A stretch of DNA of 64,000 nucleotides from Pectobacterium aroidearum (lineage in GTDB: Bacteria > Pseudomonadota > Gammaproteobacteria > Enterobacterales > Enterobacteriaceae). Positions within the stretch are counted from its first letter, which is position 1; the number at the start of each line of letters is the position of its first letter. Shown piece after piece: positions 9,274 through 18,513 of this stretch. The notes below the pieces were generated by a model. The model was not told the origin of the DNA and did not search any database. It saw only the letters and a program-made list of their open reading frames with translations. The stretch covers positions 1,922,001 through 1,986,000 of the forward strand of contig NZ_CP065044.1 of the NCBI RefSeq assembly GCF_015689195.1, read 5' to 3'. The translations under genes were made by a program, and so were the position numbers.

Positions 9274-9633
9274 ATGATGAAGAAATCTATTTCGGCAGCG
9301 CTGGCTACATTAGTGATGGCTTTTTCTCTGTCCGTTCACGGCAACGATGTGGTGCACTATAAAGACGGCACCTACATCGGTAAAGCGCAGGGCAAGGCGG
9401 CAGAAGTTGAGGTAACGGTCAGCATTAAAGAAGGGAAGATTGCCAACGCGGAAGTGCTGAAGCATGGCGATACTGAAGCGATGATGTTGAGTGCGACGGA
9501 TCAAATCGTGCCGGAGCTCATTGAGAAGCAGGATATTAACAAGGTGGATGCGGTAACGGGGGCGACGTTATCGAGCCAGGGCGTGATTAACGCGGTGAAA
9601 CAGGCGCTGGAACAGGCCAAAGTCACGCCGTGA
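9274..9633 (+). CDS. Periplasmic FMN-binding domain protein
   Basis: 119 residues. A signal peptide (MMKKSISAALATLVMAFSLS, cut near VHG) is followed by one FMN_bind domain. YKDGTYIGKAQGKAAEVEV opens the domain and DAVTGATLSSQGV carries the Dx(x)(S/T)GAT motif in which ApbE attaches FMN to a threonine. Such domains carry electrons outside the cytoplasmic membrane. No ApbE, NqrC/RnfG-like or reductase gene is adjacent. The next gene, 63 bp on, encodes a membrane protein that could be its redox partner, but that is inference from position. Confidence 0.85.
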   Translation: MMKKSISAALATLVMAFSLSVHGNDVVHYKDGTYIGKAQGKAAEVEVTVSIKEGKIANAEVLKHGDTEAMMLSATDQIVPELIEKQDINKVDAVTGATLSSQGVINAVKQALEQAKVTP

Positions 9634-9696
9634 ACGCTCCGGTTTGTTGACTATCACCGTTGCTGAAGGCTTCATTGCTGAAGGAATCGTACCGCC

Positions 9697-10206
9697 GTGG
9701 AAAATCTGCTGATTATTTTGCGTCACACGCCTTATTGGGTGTGGATCGTGTTGGGTTACCTGATTTATGCCGGAATAAAAGCCAGCCAGCCGCGACAGCA
9801 ATCGCCGGCACGGATGCTGGTTGTGCCGATCGTGTTCATGGTATGGGGTGTTAGCGCGATTTTTCATACGCTGCTGATCCCGCTTGCGGCGGCAGGCGGA
9901 TTTCTGCTCACGTTGATTGTCGGGTTGGGGATTGGGTGGCGCTGGGGGAAGACGTCAGGCGCTTATCTGCCGGAATCACGTGTTTTTCAGCGCAGCGGTT
10001 CGTGGTGGCCGTTGGCCTTAATGCTGCTGACGTTTTGTTCTCGTTTCTATTTTTCCGTCCAGCTGGCTCGGTTTCCTGCGTTGGCGCATGACCCCGTGTT
10101 CTGCCTGTTGTCCGGCGCGGTAAGTGGGATTACCGCTGGAATATTTAGCGGCGTCAGCCTACGTTTGTTCAACCAGATGCGCAAAATAAAACCGTCGCTG
10201 ACGTAA
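9697..10206 (+). CDS. Multi-pass membrane protein of unknown function (DUF6622-like)
   Basis: 169 residues from GTG 9697, preceded by AAGGAA. Hydrophobic segments near 13-26, 40-58, 62-82, 103-118 and 132-150 suggest five transmembrane helices. It resembles the uncharacterised DUF6622 group of bacterial membrane proteins; I am not certain of the family. No catalytic motif is visible. It follows the FMN-binding protein on the same strand and may be cotranscribed with it. Confidence 0.7.
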   Translation: MENLLIILRHTPYWVWIVLGYLIYAGIKASQPRQQSPARMLVVPIVFMVWGVSAIFHTLLIPLAAAGGFLLTLIVGLGIGWRWGKTSGAYLPESRVFQRSGSWWPLALMLLTFCSRFYFSVQLARFPALAHDPVFCLLSGAVSGITAGIFSGVSLRLFNQMRKIKPSLT

Positions 10207-10356
10207 TGCTATAAAAAACAGTGGGTTGATAAAACCGTTTGTCAAAATTTGTCACAAAGCTTTTTCTGCTGCATGAGTGCGCGGGGAAGGGCGGTAAATT
10301 ATAATGCCGATGCCTATCCCTTTCATTTAACAGAATACTGTTTAAGTTATTGAAGA

Positions 10357-11304
10357 ATGACTAAAAATTTTAAGCTTTCTCTTTGTGGCCTGTTGATGCT
10401 ATCAACCCATGTTGTGATGTTGCCTCAGGCTATGGCGAAAGCGCCGACGTATTCCGCCGGCACTGCGCATCAGGAAATTGCTTCCGGTAGCGCTATGGTG
10501 GTGGATTTGCGTGATAACCACATCCTATATTCCAGTAACCCAGATGTGGTGGTGCCGATTGCTTCGGTGACGAAATTGATGACGGCGCTGGTGGTGCTGG
10601 ATGCCAATCAGCCGCTGGATGAAATCATCTCTGTCGATATCAGTCAGACGAAAGAAATGAAAGGGGTGTACTCGCGTGTTCGTCTGAACAGCGAGATCAG
10701 CCGCCATGACATGCTGTTGCTGGCGCTGATGTCATCAGAAAACCGCGCGGCGGCCAGTCTGGCGCACCACTATCCAGGCGGCTATCAGGCATTTATCCGC
10801 GCGATGAATGCCAAAGCCCGTGCGCTAGGTATGGCTCACACGCGCTATGTCGAGCCGACTGGGCTGTCCATCAATAACGTCTCGACCGCCCGCGATCTCA
10901 CCAAACTCCTGATTGCCAGTAAGCAATATCCGTTGCTGAGCCAGTTGAGTACGACACAGGAGAAAACGGCGACGTTCTCTCATCCAGCGTACAGCCTGCC
11001 GTTCAGAAACACAAACCATCTGGTCTATAAAGCTGACTGGAGCATCCAACTGACCAAAACGGGCTTCACGAATCAGGCGGGACATTGTCTGGTGATGCGC
11101 ACGGTTATTAACCAGCGGCCTGTTGCGCTGGTGGTGCTGGATGCATTCGGTAAATACACGCACTTTGCGGATGCTAACCGTCTGCGTAAGTGGATAGAAA
11201 CCGGCAAGGTCAGCGAGGTGCCTGCTGCTGCGTTGAGCTATAAGAAACAAAAATCGCTGGCTTCTCGTCAACCGCAGAGCATGGCGAGTATCGAAACCGA
11301 ATAA
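10357..11304 (+). CDS. pbpG: D-alanyl-D-alanine endopeptidase (PBP7)
   Basis: 315 residues; E. coli PbpG has 310. It cleaves DD-cross-links in murein. An N-terminal signal peptide (cut near QAMA) precedes the penicillin-binding domain with all three active-site motifs: SVTK (Ser70 to Lys73), SEN (Ser127 to Asn129) and KTG (234-236). The protein is periplasmic. The gene stands alone and converges on the glutathione transferase gene. The start ATG at 10357 gives the normal signal peptide. Confidence 0.94.
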   Translation: MTKNFKLSLCGLLMLSTHVVMLPQAMAKAPTYSAGTAHQEIASGSAMVVDLRDNHILYSSNPDVVVPIASVTKLMTALVVLDANQPLDEIISVDISQTKEMKGVYSRVRLNSEISRHDMLLLALMSSENRAAASLAHHYPGGYQAFIRAMNAKARALGMAHTRYVEPTGLSINNVSTARDLTKLLIASKQYPLLSQLSTTQEKTATFSHPAYSLPFRNTNHLVYKADWSIQLTKTGFTNQAGHCLVMRTVINQRPVALVVLDAFGKYTHFADANRLRKWIETGKVSEVPAAALSYKKQKSLASRQPQSMASIETE

Positions 11305-11306
11305 CG

Positions 11307-11362
11307 GTTCCCCTTCCTGCTGTGCTGGAGGGGAATAGCGACGGTGGCCGAACGGGCCACCG
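11307..11362. terminator. Paired hairpins between pbpG and the GST gene
   Basis: An imperfect stem (TTCCCCTTCC with GGAGGGGAA, about 11307-11336) is followed by a perfect CGGTGGCC (11342-11349), loop GAACG, GGCCACCG (11355-11362). They lie between convergent genes and probably stop transcription from both sides; no strong T tract is present. Confidence 0.6.
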
Positions 11363-11374
11363 ATTGCTACGGCG

Positions 11375-12061
11375 CTACGCGCGAGCGCGCAGATCTTCTA
11401 TCACTTCTCCCGCTTTTTTCACTTCTTCTTCATGCTCATCTTCACGCCAGGTTTCCGCTAAGGCGTCCTGTAGCCAGCGTTGCATCGCGGGTTGGGCTAA
11501 CAGGTGGTCGCAATAGGCAGCGGCTTCGGGCGACACGGGGAGCTGATAGGTTTTGATGCGGAATACGACCGGAGCAAAGAAGGCGTCTACCGCTGAAAAT
11601 TGTTTTCCTGCCAGAAACGGTCCACCAAAGCGCGTTAACCCTTCCTGCCAGAGTTCGCCGATGCGGTTAATGTCGTTGCTGAGAGCGGGAGAGATTTCGT
11701 TCATTTTGACGCGCACGCCGCAGCTCATAGAGCAGGTGTTACGCAGTGCGGTAAAACCAGAGTGCATTTCGGCGGCAGCGCAGCGTGCCCACGCACGGGT
11801 TTTGGCATCGGCAGGCCAGACGCCGGGATGCTGTTCAGCCAGATACTCGGTAATCGCCAATGAATCCCAGACGGTGGTTTCGCCATCGAGCAGGCAGGGG
11901 ACTTTTGCCGTCGGCGAAAAGGCCTTAAATGCCGGCTGTGCCATGCCCGGTGCAAAAGCAACCAGTTTCTCTTCGAAAGGAATTGACAGTGTTTTCAACA
12001 GCACCCACGGACGCAGTGACCAGGACGAATAGTTTTTATTGGCGATATACAACTGATACAT
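11375..12061 (-). CDS. Glutathione S-transferase family protein
   Basis: 228 residues from the ATG at 12061, which is preceded on its strand by AAGGAG. An earlier in-frame start would add 68 residues of non-family sequence. The N-terminal thioredoxin-like domain starts YIANKNYSSWSLRPWVLL, with NYSSWS as the likely glutathione-contacting segment. GKVPCLLDGE-type sequence (here TAKVPCLLDGETTVWDSLAI) holds the cis-proline and the Asp-Ser glutathione site. An all-helical C-terminal domain follows. It should conjugate or reduce electrophiles in the cytoplasm; the substrate is unknown. It lies downstream of the DeoR regulator gene, but a 134-bp gap suggests its own promoter. Confidence 0.9.
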   Translation of the reverse strand: MYQLYIANKNYSSWSLRPWVLLKTLSIPFEEKLVAFAPGMAQPAFKAFSPTAKVPCLLDGETTVWDSLAITEYLAEQHPGVWPADAKTRAWARCAAAEMHSGFTALRNTCSMSCGVRVKMNEISPALSNDINRIGELWQEGLTRFGGPFLAGKQFSAVDAFFAPVVFRIKTYQLPVSPEAAAYCDHLLAQPAMQRWLQDALAETWREDEHEEEVKKAGEVIEDLRARA

Positions 12062-12194
12062 GTCTGAGGCTCCTTGTGTTAACGAAGCCTTAGCATTAGC
12101 ACGAAAGGCGGTAGAAATCATCCTGCATCTATTCGCCTGTATGCTGTGTGAGGATCGGCAATAAAGCCCGCAATAAATCATGGGAAGAGGGATA

Positions 12195-12965
12195 TCAGGC
12201 GACGATAACCTGCTGGCAATGCATCTGGAGTAAAGACAGCTCGGGTTTATCCGCACTAGATGCATCAGTCACCACCATATCGATTTCCTGCATGGTGGCA
12301 TAGACAACCCGACTGGTGACGCCGATCTTGCTGTGATCCGCAAGGATAATGCGCGTTCTGGCATGTTGCACCATGGATCGGGCAATTGCCGCCTCGTGGT
12401 GAGCAAAGCTGGTGGCGCCAGATAGCGCATCGACACCGACCGGAGAAAGAAGCGCCACGTCGGCACGGTAGCGTTCCAGTTCATTGACGGTGATATCACC
12501 ACTGGTTGCCTGTGCTGAAGCACCCATATATCCACCGAGTAGTATCACACTATGCTGTGCGACTGATTCTGCTGAGGTGAGTTTCTGTGCGACGGTTAGA
12601 CTATTGGTAATGACCGTCATCCCCGGCATGGAAAGCAGTTCGTCGGCTAACAGAGAGGTTGTACTGCCCGAGTCGATAAACAGCGTCTGCCCGGCTTTTA
12701 GCTGTTGTACTGCCGCACGGGCAATAGCCTGCTTTTCTTTTTCACGTACGGTATTGCGAATGGATAACGGCGGTTCCGGTTCCTGCGTGGTTGCTACGAT
12801 CCCACCATGGACGCGGCGTAACACCCCTGCCGCTTCCAGTTTTACAATATCGCGTCGTACTGTTTCGCGTGAAACACCGAGATGTTGAATAATTTTCTCG
12901 GTGCTCACCCGGTTTAATGTTGAGAGCAGAGCTTGTATGCGATGTAACCGCGTTTCTTCTAACAT
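12195..12965 (-). CDS. DeoR-family transcriptional regulator
   Basis: 256 residues with the standard DeoR layout: an N-terminal helix-turn-helix (LHRIQALLSTLNRVSTEKII, then LGVSRETVRRDI), the HGGI linker, and a C-terminal sugar-phosphate-isomerase-like sensor domain containing LFIDSGSTT and ADHSKIG. These proteins usually repress and are released by a phosphorylated metabolite. It is the last gene of the binding protein-ATPase-permease run on the minus strand (31 bp after the permease). It is therefore the obvious regulator of the importer and of the divergent PLP enzyme. A long inverted repeat at 17012-17047 is its likely operator. Confidence 0.92.
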   Translation of the reverse strand: MLEETRLHRIQALLSTLNRVSTEKIIQHLGVSRETVRRDIVKLEAAGVLRRVHGGIVATTQEPEPPLSIRNTVREKEKQAIARAAVQQLKAGQTLFIDSGSTTSLLADELLSMPGMTVITNSLTVAQKLTSAESVAQHSVILLGGYMGASAQATSGDITVNELERYRADVALLSPVGVDALSGATSFAHHEAAIARSMVQHARTRIILADHSKIGVTSRVVYATMQEIDMVVTDASSADKPELSLLQMHCQQVIVA

Positions 12966-12996
12966 AGCTGTCCATTCGTTGATGTTTTGACATCGG

Positions 12997-14649
12997 TTAC
13001 CATGATTGTCGCTTTTCTGTCACAAGATGCAGCAGGAGTGCGGTCATCGCCACGATGCCCATAATACAGGTCGAAAAAGCGGCAGCCTGTGACGTAAAGC
13101 CTGCTTCATCCAATCGCATAACGGTGACGGCACCTAAAGGCAGCGACGGTGTGACCAAAAAAATCACGGCTGATAGTGTAACCATTGAGCGCATGAATAA
13201 AAACATGGCGACTGAAATCAACGTTACGCGCATGGCGGGCAGATACACATCACGTAAAATACGTACCACGCCGCCGCCTAAAACAGTAGTGGCATCTTCC
13301 ATCGCATGCGGCACGTTGCGTATTCCCATCATCATCGTGGTGTAGCCTTGCGTGTGATAGTGGTAGTAATTACATAATGCCACCAGCAGTGCCGATCCAT
13401 ACAGCATTCCCCAAGGGAGATCGGCCGTATTGAACGTGAACACGTAAGAGAGCCCCAACACCAGCCCGGGAACAGCAACAGGCAATGCGCTCAGCAGTAC
13501 CGCGGCGTTGGCAACTTTGCCGGGTTGCCGATGAACGCCGAAGGTCAGCAGGAATAACAGCACGGTACCAACCACCGCCGCCAGTGCGGAGATCCAGACC
13601 GACGCCCACAGTGGCGTATAGCCTCCGGCGAGATCGATATCGTAATGTTTAAGGGTCAGATCCAGCCGATACGGCCATAGGCGTATCATGCTGGCAATAA
13701 TGACGGTGCCAATAACGGCGACAATCGTGAATGCGATCGTCATCGTTGCCAGATAGAACGACATATCGCGCGTGCGCAGCGGTTGTGGAATGTGTGGGAT
13801 CGCCGCATGTGAGCCGATCGCTTTTTGCCGTCTGGCCGTTGCACGTTCTATCCAGATCGATGCAGCGGCAGGTAACAGGAGCAGGATCCCGACGACGGCT
13901 CCCATGCCGAATTTCATTTGACCACTGACCTGGCTGTAGATCTCTGTTGCCAGTACCGAGAAGTTGCCGCCGATAACAATGGCGTTGCCGAAATCTGTGA
14001 TCGTGATGGTGAAGATAACAAAAGCCGCACTCAGCAGGCCGTATCGCAGACCGGGGAGGGTGATATCCAGAAACTGTCGCCAGTCCGAGGCACCGAGAAC
14101 GTTAGCGGCTTCATACTGGCGAGTATCGCTATGACGCAGCGTGGTACGAATGATCAGAATCGCTTGCGGTAGTGCGTACAGGACGTTGGCGATCAATAAT
14201 CCCCAAAAACCATAAATATCCAATCGCACGCCAAGAAGATTACCGATAATGCCATTTCTTCCCAGCAGAAAAATTAATCCCAATCCCAACACCAGCGAGG
14301 GAGCAAGTATCGGCAGCGAGGTCGCAAATGCGATAAAACGCTTTGCTGGCATCGCTGTACATTCCAGACCATAGGCGACAATAAACCCCAGCAAGAGCGT
14401 CACCAGTGTGGTGACGATGCCAAGTAACAGGCTGTTGATCGTCGCGCGCCAGATGCCGGGCGAATCCATTAGCGCCAAATAATTTGATAGCCCAACGGTA
14501 CCGTTTTGATCGTTCAACAGACTGTGCCAGGCGATACTCAGCATCGGTATGCCGAAGAACATGAGCAGCGCCAGCAGTGGGATCCACAGACACAGACGAG
14601 AAAGCCAGCGGTCACTGGCCGTTTGCGGGGGAAGAAGTGTCTGATTCAT
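12997..14649 (-). CDS. ABC transporter permease, two fused membrane domains
   Basis: 550 residues, from the ATG at 14649 that overlaps the ATPase stop as ATGA. It contains two BPD_transp_1 domains of about six helices each. Each has its EAA-type coupling loop: YEAANVLGASDWRQFLDITL in the first half and MEDATTVLGGGVVRILRDVY in the second. Fused permeases of this type occur in Fe3+ (FbpB/SfuB) and 2-aminoethylphosphonate importers. The gene partners are a PLP enzyme and a DeoR regulator rather than iron genes, so an organic substrate is more likely. An upstream extension to 14757 would overlap the ATPase gene extensively and is not used. Confidence 0.9.
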   Translation of the reverse strand: MNQTLLPPQTASDRWLSRLCLWIPLLALLMFFGIPMLSIAWHSLLNDQNGTVGLSNYLALMDSPGIWRATINSLLLGIVTTLVTLLLGFIVAYGLECTAMPAKRFIAFATSLPILAPSLVLGLGLIFLLGRNGIIGNLLGVRLDIYGFWGLLIANVLYALPQAILIIRTTLRHSDTRQYEAANVLGASDWRQFLDITLPGLRYGLLSAAFVIFTITITDFGNAIVIGGNFSVLATEIYSQVSGQMKFGMGAVVGILLLLPAAASIWIERATARRQKAIGSHAAIPHIPQPLRTRDMSFYLATMTIAFTIVAVIGTVIIASMIRLWPYRLDLTLKHYDIDLAGGYTPLWASVWISALAAVVGTVLLFLLTFGVHRQPGKVANAAVLLSALPVAVPGLVLGLSYVFTFNTADLPWGMLYGSALLVALCNYYHYHTQGYTTMMMGIRNVPHAMEDATTVLGGGVVRILRDVYLPAMRVTLISVAMFLFMRSMVTLSAVIFLVTPSLPLGAVTVMRLDEAGFTSQAAAFSTCIMGIVAMTALLLHLVTEKRQSW

Positions 14650-15656
14650 GATTGTACCCAGGCGCAGTCTTCTGCGCGAATCGAGAGATGAATGGGGTCG
14701 CCAGGATTCCAGTTCACGGCGCTGCTGGTCTCGACTAATAGCGGCTGCGATTTCCATACCACCTGTATGCGTTGGATACTCCCGAGGAAACTGGTGTTGA
14801 TGACCCGTCCTTCTGCGCCTTCCGCTTTATGTAGTGCAATCCTTTCCGGTCGGATAAACAATTCAGCGCCTTCTGGTAGCGCAGTTTCCTGTGCAGAGGG
14901 GAGCAGTTCCGGCATCCACGTGTTGACGACATCGCGTGACAGCAGATTGCTGTGCCCCATGAATTCGGCAACGAAACGTGTGCGTGGGCTGGTGTAAAGT
15001 TCGTGAGGCGTGCCTTCCTGCACAATGCGTCCACCGTGCATGCAAATGATTTTATCCGCCATGCTCATCGCTTCTTCCTGATCGTGTGTGACCATCAAAG
15101 TGGGAATGCCGAGCCGCTGTTGCACGTCGCGTAATTCCTGACGCAATCCGGCGCGCACGCGAGCATCCAGTGCCGAAAGGGGTTCATCCAGTAACAGTAG
15201 GGAAGGGTTGACCGCCAGCGCGCGTGCGATAGCGACACGCTGTTGCTGCCCGCCTGAAAGCTGGGCAGGATAACGATCGCCGAATCCACTAAGGCGTACG
15301 GTATCCAGCAGATCGCTGACGCGTGCGGCAACTTCCTCGGCAGGCGTCTGGCGAATTTTGAGCCCATAGCCAATATTTTGTGCAATCGTCATGTGGGGAA
15401 AAAGCGAGTAAGACTGAAAGACAATGCCAAAACCTCTTTCCCTGGCAGGCACGTTAACCAGATCGCGATTGTCCAGCGTGATTTTTCCTCCATCACAGCT
15501 TAGTAATCCGGCAATGATACGCAGCAATGTCGTTTTGCCGCAGCCGCTAGGCCCAAGAAGACAGACAAATTCGGCATTTTCGATCGACAAGTTGATGCGA
15601 TCGAGAGCGACATAACCCTCAAAGCTTTTATAGAGATTTTGAATAACCAGTGCCAT
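14646..15656 (-). CDS. ABC transporter ATP-binding protein
   Basis: 336 residues. Walker [11 protein letters not shown]-loop region [10 protein letters not shown], signature [15 protein letters not shown], Walker [13 protein letters not shown] and the H-loop VTHDQEEAM are all present. A C-terminal TOBE-like domain from about residue 240 is typical of the PotA/FbpC/AEP-importer group, where it senses substrate or regulators. It is followed by the permease with an ATGA overlap. It powers uptake of the compound captured by the binding protein encoded just upstream. Confidence 0.92.
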   Translation of the reverse strand: MALVIQNLYKSFEGYVALDRINLSIENAEFVCLLGPSGCGKTTLLRIIAGLLSCDGGKITLDNRDLVNVPARERGFGIVFQSYSLFPHMTIAQNIGYGLKIRQTPAEEVAARVSDLLDTVRLSGFGDRYPAQLSGGQQQRVAIARALAVNPSLLLLDEPLSALDARVRAGLRQELRDVQQRLGIPTLMVTHDQEEAMSMADKIICMHGGRIVQEGTPHELYTSPRTRFVAEFMGHSNLLSRDVVNTWMPELLPSAQETALPEGAELFIRPERIALHKAEGAEGRVINTSFLGSIQRIQVVWKSQPLLVETSSAVNWNPGDPIHLSIRAEDCAWVQS

Positions 15657-15678
15657 GATGCGGACCTCTTAATTACGG

Positions 15679-15711
15679 CTGCCGCGAAGATACAAACACG
15701 CTGCGCGGCAG
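15679..15711 (-). repeat. Inverted repeat between binding protein and ATPase genes
   Basis: CTGCCGCG (15679-15686) and CGCGGCAG (15704-15711), perfect over 8 bp, in the 77-bp gap. A stem after the binding-protein message commonly stabilises that part or weakens readthrough, so that more binding protein than ATPase is made. That role is inferred. Confidence 0.55.
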
Positions 15712-15733
15712 TCTTTACTGCGAATACAGGCCA

Positions 15734-16753
15734 TTATCGACCGATGGATTTTTGCCAGGTTGCCAGTGTGGCGTCGCGATCGTTGGCGCTTTTGGTGAAG
15801 TCCACAGGGTAGAGTACGTGTGTGAGATCGGCTGGCAGACCCGCTATTTGCGCGGCTTTGGACTGTTCAACGCCAGGAATTGTCACGATCTCTTTATATT
15901 TGGTGTAGAGCGTGGCGGCATGGCTGGAGAGTGTCCAGTCGAGGAAACGCTTGGCATCCGGTTTGTTCTTGGCTGCGCTCATCAGAGCGGAGGCCTCCAG
16001 CTCATAGCCTGCGCCATCGTTTGGGATCACCATTTTGATGGGGTAGCCTTCTTCAATTGACTGCATAGCGGCAAAAGCCAGCGATACGCCAATGGCATAT
16101 TCTCCGGTGCGTGCTGCTTTGCAGGGGCGAGAGCCGGACTTGGTGTATTGGGCGATATTGCCATCTAACGACTTCAGAAAGGCCCAACCGTTTTGTTCCC
16201 CTTTGGCTTGCAGCAATGCGGCGATTTGTAGGTAACCTGTGCCGGACGAGACAGGATTCGGCATCACAACCTCTCCCTTGTAGATCGGATTAGTCAGATC
16301 CTGCCAGGAGGCGGGCACGGGAAGATTTTTGGCTTTTAGCGCTTCGGTGTTGACGCAAAAGGCCGCCATATAGCCTGTTGCCGCAAACCACTTGTGATCC
16401 GGTGCGCGATAGGTGGCGGCAAGGCTATCACTGCCTTTGGCATCGTAAGGTTCCAATAATGCAGACAACCGTGGGTCCATCACGCTGGTTACGGCCCAGC
16501 CCCAAATGACGTCATGCTGCGGATTTTTGGATTCGGCCAGAATCCGTGGTCCAAGGTCGCCGGTAGACAAGCGCAGTACGTTAATGGTCAGGTCGGGCAA
16601 ATCTTTTTTGGCCTGTGCGACGTAATCTTTGATCTCATCTTCTTCCAGCGAGGTATAGACCGTGATGGTTCCCGCGTGTGCGGCAGCGTTAACCAGCGTG
16701 GCACAGGTGAACGCAGTGAGCAGACTGACGCGGCGAAATAAAGATCGGTTCAT
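15734..16753 (-). CDS. Periplasmic substrate-binding protein of the ABC importer
   Basis: 339 residues from ATG 16753, which follows AGGGGAACATTT. The signal peptide ends near NAAAHA. The mature start GTITVYTSLEEDEIKDYV and the DVIWGWAVTS segment are typical of the extracellular solute-binding family that includes Fe3+ (FbpA) and 2-aminoethylphosphonate (PhnS-like) proteins. The paired tyrosines that bind iron in FbpA cannot be recognised with confidence. Context favours a small zwitterionic organic ligand. It is the first gene of the four-gene minus-strand operon and is divergent from the class III PLP enzyme gene. Confidence 0.9.
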   Translation of the reverse strand: MNRSLFRRVSLLTAFTCATLVNAAAHAGTITVYTSLEEDEIKDYVAQAKKDLPDLTINVLRLSTGDLGPRILAESKNPQHDVIWGWAVTSVMDPRLSALLEPYDAKGSDSLAATYRAPDHKWFAATGYMAAFCVNTEALKAKNLPVPASWQDLTNPIYKGEVVMPNPVSSGTGYLQIAALLQAKGEQNGWAFLKSLDGNIAQYTKSGSRPCKAARTGEYAIGVSLAFAAMQSIEEGYPIKMVIPNDGAGYELEASALMSAAKNKPDAKRFLDWTLSSHAATLYTKYKEIVTIPGVEQSKAAQIAGLPADLTHVLYPVDFTKSANDRDATLATWQKSIGR

Positions 16754-17166
16754 AAATGTTCCCCTACGGTTGTGGAAAATGTTGGCATCGGTGTCACCCT
16801 CGCCTCGAACGGTAAATCGTCCATTCTGTGCATTTTTGTGTTTCTTGCGAGTGGTCTGAAGTTTTAGCACTAATCGTGCCATTTTCTGATTTGACGAAAA
16901 CCAATATAAAAATAAATATATAAATCAATATATTATTTATATTGCTTTGTAAGCGGAGTAGTTCGATTAACGGATAGCGGAACCGTGCATCCATTTTGTG
17001 ATGTTTTTATTGCACTTTTTTGGCATTTTTGTGCATCAAAAAAGTGCGTTTTTTTGTATTTGTGTGTTTTGTTGCTTTTGGTGTAGGGTGAGTGTTATCT
17101 GAACATGCACGCTGCATTTCCTCATGCAATACGCAGTCGGGCCACCACCTTTCTACAGGAGTCATT
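16754..17166. other. Divergent regulatory region between the importer operon and the PLP enzyme gene
   Basis: A 413-bp AT-rich gap with no gene. It holds the long inverted repeat at 17012-17047 and several T-rich TTTTGTG elements. The 11-mer GCATTTTTGTG occurs at 16830-16840 and again at 17023-17033. Runs such as AATATAAAAATAAATATATAAA near 16900-16925 could contain the minus-strand promoter. This is the natural place for DeoR-regulator control of both transcripts. Confidence 0.55.
17012..17047. promoter_or_regulatory. Candidate operator of the DeoR-type regulator
   Basis: GCACTTTTTTG (17012-17022) and CAAAAAAGTGC (17037-17047) form a perfect 11-bp inverted repeat around a 14-bp centre that itself contains GCATTTTTGTG. 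It lies between divergent genes that the DeoR regulator is expected to control. DeoR-family operators are often repeated T-rich elements. Assignment is by position and symmetry. Confidence 0.55.
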
Positions 17167-18513
17167 ATGGCGACACGATCAACCATCATGGATACCAACA
17201 GCTTTCGTACTGAGCATGCGGATGCGCTGGATGAAGATACGCGGAGACTGACGGATAGACGTTCTCAGGTGTTAGGGGATTCTTATCGTTTGTTTTACCG
17301 TAATCCGGTGCATCTGGTTCGCGGTGAGGGACAATATTTGTGGGATGCCGCTGGACATAAATATCTGGATGTCTACAACAATGTTGCCAGTATCGGACAC
17401 TGCCATCCTGCGGTCATCGACGCCGTTCACGCGCAAATGCGTCTGCTCAATACCCATACCCGCTATTTGCACGAACGTATTCTGGATTACTCCGCAGATA
17501 TTCTCAGTACCGTACCAGCCGCCATCAATAAGGCGATGTATATGTGTACGGGATCGGAGGCTAACGATCTGGCGATCCGTGTCGCTCGGGCCTATAGCGG
17601 CGGGACGGGCATTATTGTGAGTCGAGAAGCCTATCACGGGACCAGTGAGTTGACGTCCGGTGCGTCACCTGCGCTTGGAAGCGGGCAGCCTTTGGCGGCG
17701 ACAACCCGTCTTGTGCCTGCTCCCGATCGTTATCGCGTGAATGCTCCCGATCTGGGTGTCTGGTTCGCGCAACAAATTCAACTGAAAATTGATGATATGG
17801 CCGCGAACGGCATCAAATTTGCTGGTTTTCTGGCGGATTCCATTTTTTCTTCGGATGGCGTATTGCCGGGACCTGCAGGTTACCTGAAACCTGCGATAGA
17901 TGTGGTTCATGCCAATGGTGGGATTTTCATCGCAGATGAGGTCCAGCCTGGTTTTGCACGAACGGGCGAGCATTTCTGGGGATTTGGTCGGCACGATATT
18001 GTGCCTGATGTCGTGACGTTGGGTAAACCGATGGGCAACGGCATCCCCGTATCCGCGCTATTGGCAAAAGCCGATGTGCTGGCGGCATTCAGTGATGAAA
18101 TTCCTTATTTTAATACTTTTGGTGGCAATCCCGTGTCGATAGCGGCGGCGCAGGCGGTATTAAACGTGATTCGTGAGGAAGGGCTACAGGAACACAGCCG
18201 TGTTGTTGGGGAAAAATTGAAGCGGGAGTTAACGCTGCTTGCCGATCGCCATGCGTGTCTCGGCGATGTGCGCGGTGCAGGGCTTTTTATCGGTTTTGAG
18301 TTGGTCAGCGAGCGGGAAACAAAAACACCGGATAAAGCGCTGGCGCTGGACGTGGTTGAACAACTTCGAGCTGAACGCGTCCTGACATCGGTTGCTGGTC
18401 CGCATGGTAACGTGTTGAAGCTGCGCCCGCCGTTGGCATTTCAGGAACATGATATTGACTGGCTGGTCGGGGCGCTCGATCGCGCGCTAAGCTTGCAGTC
18501 ACATCGGCGTTAA
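17167..18513 (+). CDS. Class III PLP-dependent aminotransferase or ammonia/phospho-lyase
   Basis: 448 residues from ATG 17167 (AGGAG upstream at 17156-17160). Fold-type I, class III features: MCTGSEANDLAIRVAR binds the cofactor phosphate, IADEVQPGFARTG holds the PLP-ring aspartate, and TLGKPMGNGIPVS contains the Schiff-base lysine. The closest relatives by eye are the AGXT2/ethanolamine-phosphate phospho-lyase group. That group includes PbfA, which deaminates 1-hydroxy-2-aminoethylphosphonate. Linkage to an AEP-type importer makes an aminophosphonate plausible, but no phosphonatase gene (phnX) is nearby. Other omega-amino acids remain possible. The exact reaction is not shown by the sequence. 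Confidence 0.88.
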   Translation: MATRSTIMDTNSFRTEHADALDEDTRRLTDRRSQVLGDSYRLFYRNPVHLVRGEGQYLWDAAGHKYLDVYNNVASIGHCHPAVIDAVHAQMRLLNTHTRYLHERILDYSADILSTVPAAINKAMYMCTGSEANDLAIRVARAYSGGTGIIVSREAYHGTSELTSGASPALGSGQPLAATTRLVPAPDRYRVNAPDLGVWFAQQIQLKIDDMAANGIKFAGFLADSIFSSDGVLPGPAGYLKPAIDVVHANGGIFIADEVQPGFARTGEHFWGFGRHDIVPDVVTLGKPMGNGIPVSALLAKADVLAAFSDEIPYFNTFGGNPVSIAAAQAVLNVIREEGLQEHSRVVGEKLKRELTLLADRHACLGDVRGAGLFIGFELVSERETKTPDKALALDVVEQLRAERVLTSVAGPHGNVLKLRPPLAFQEHDIDWLVGALDRALSLQSHRR

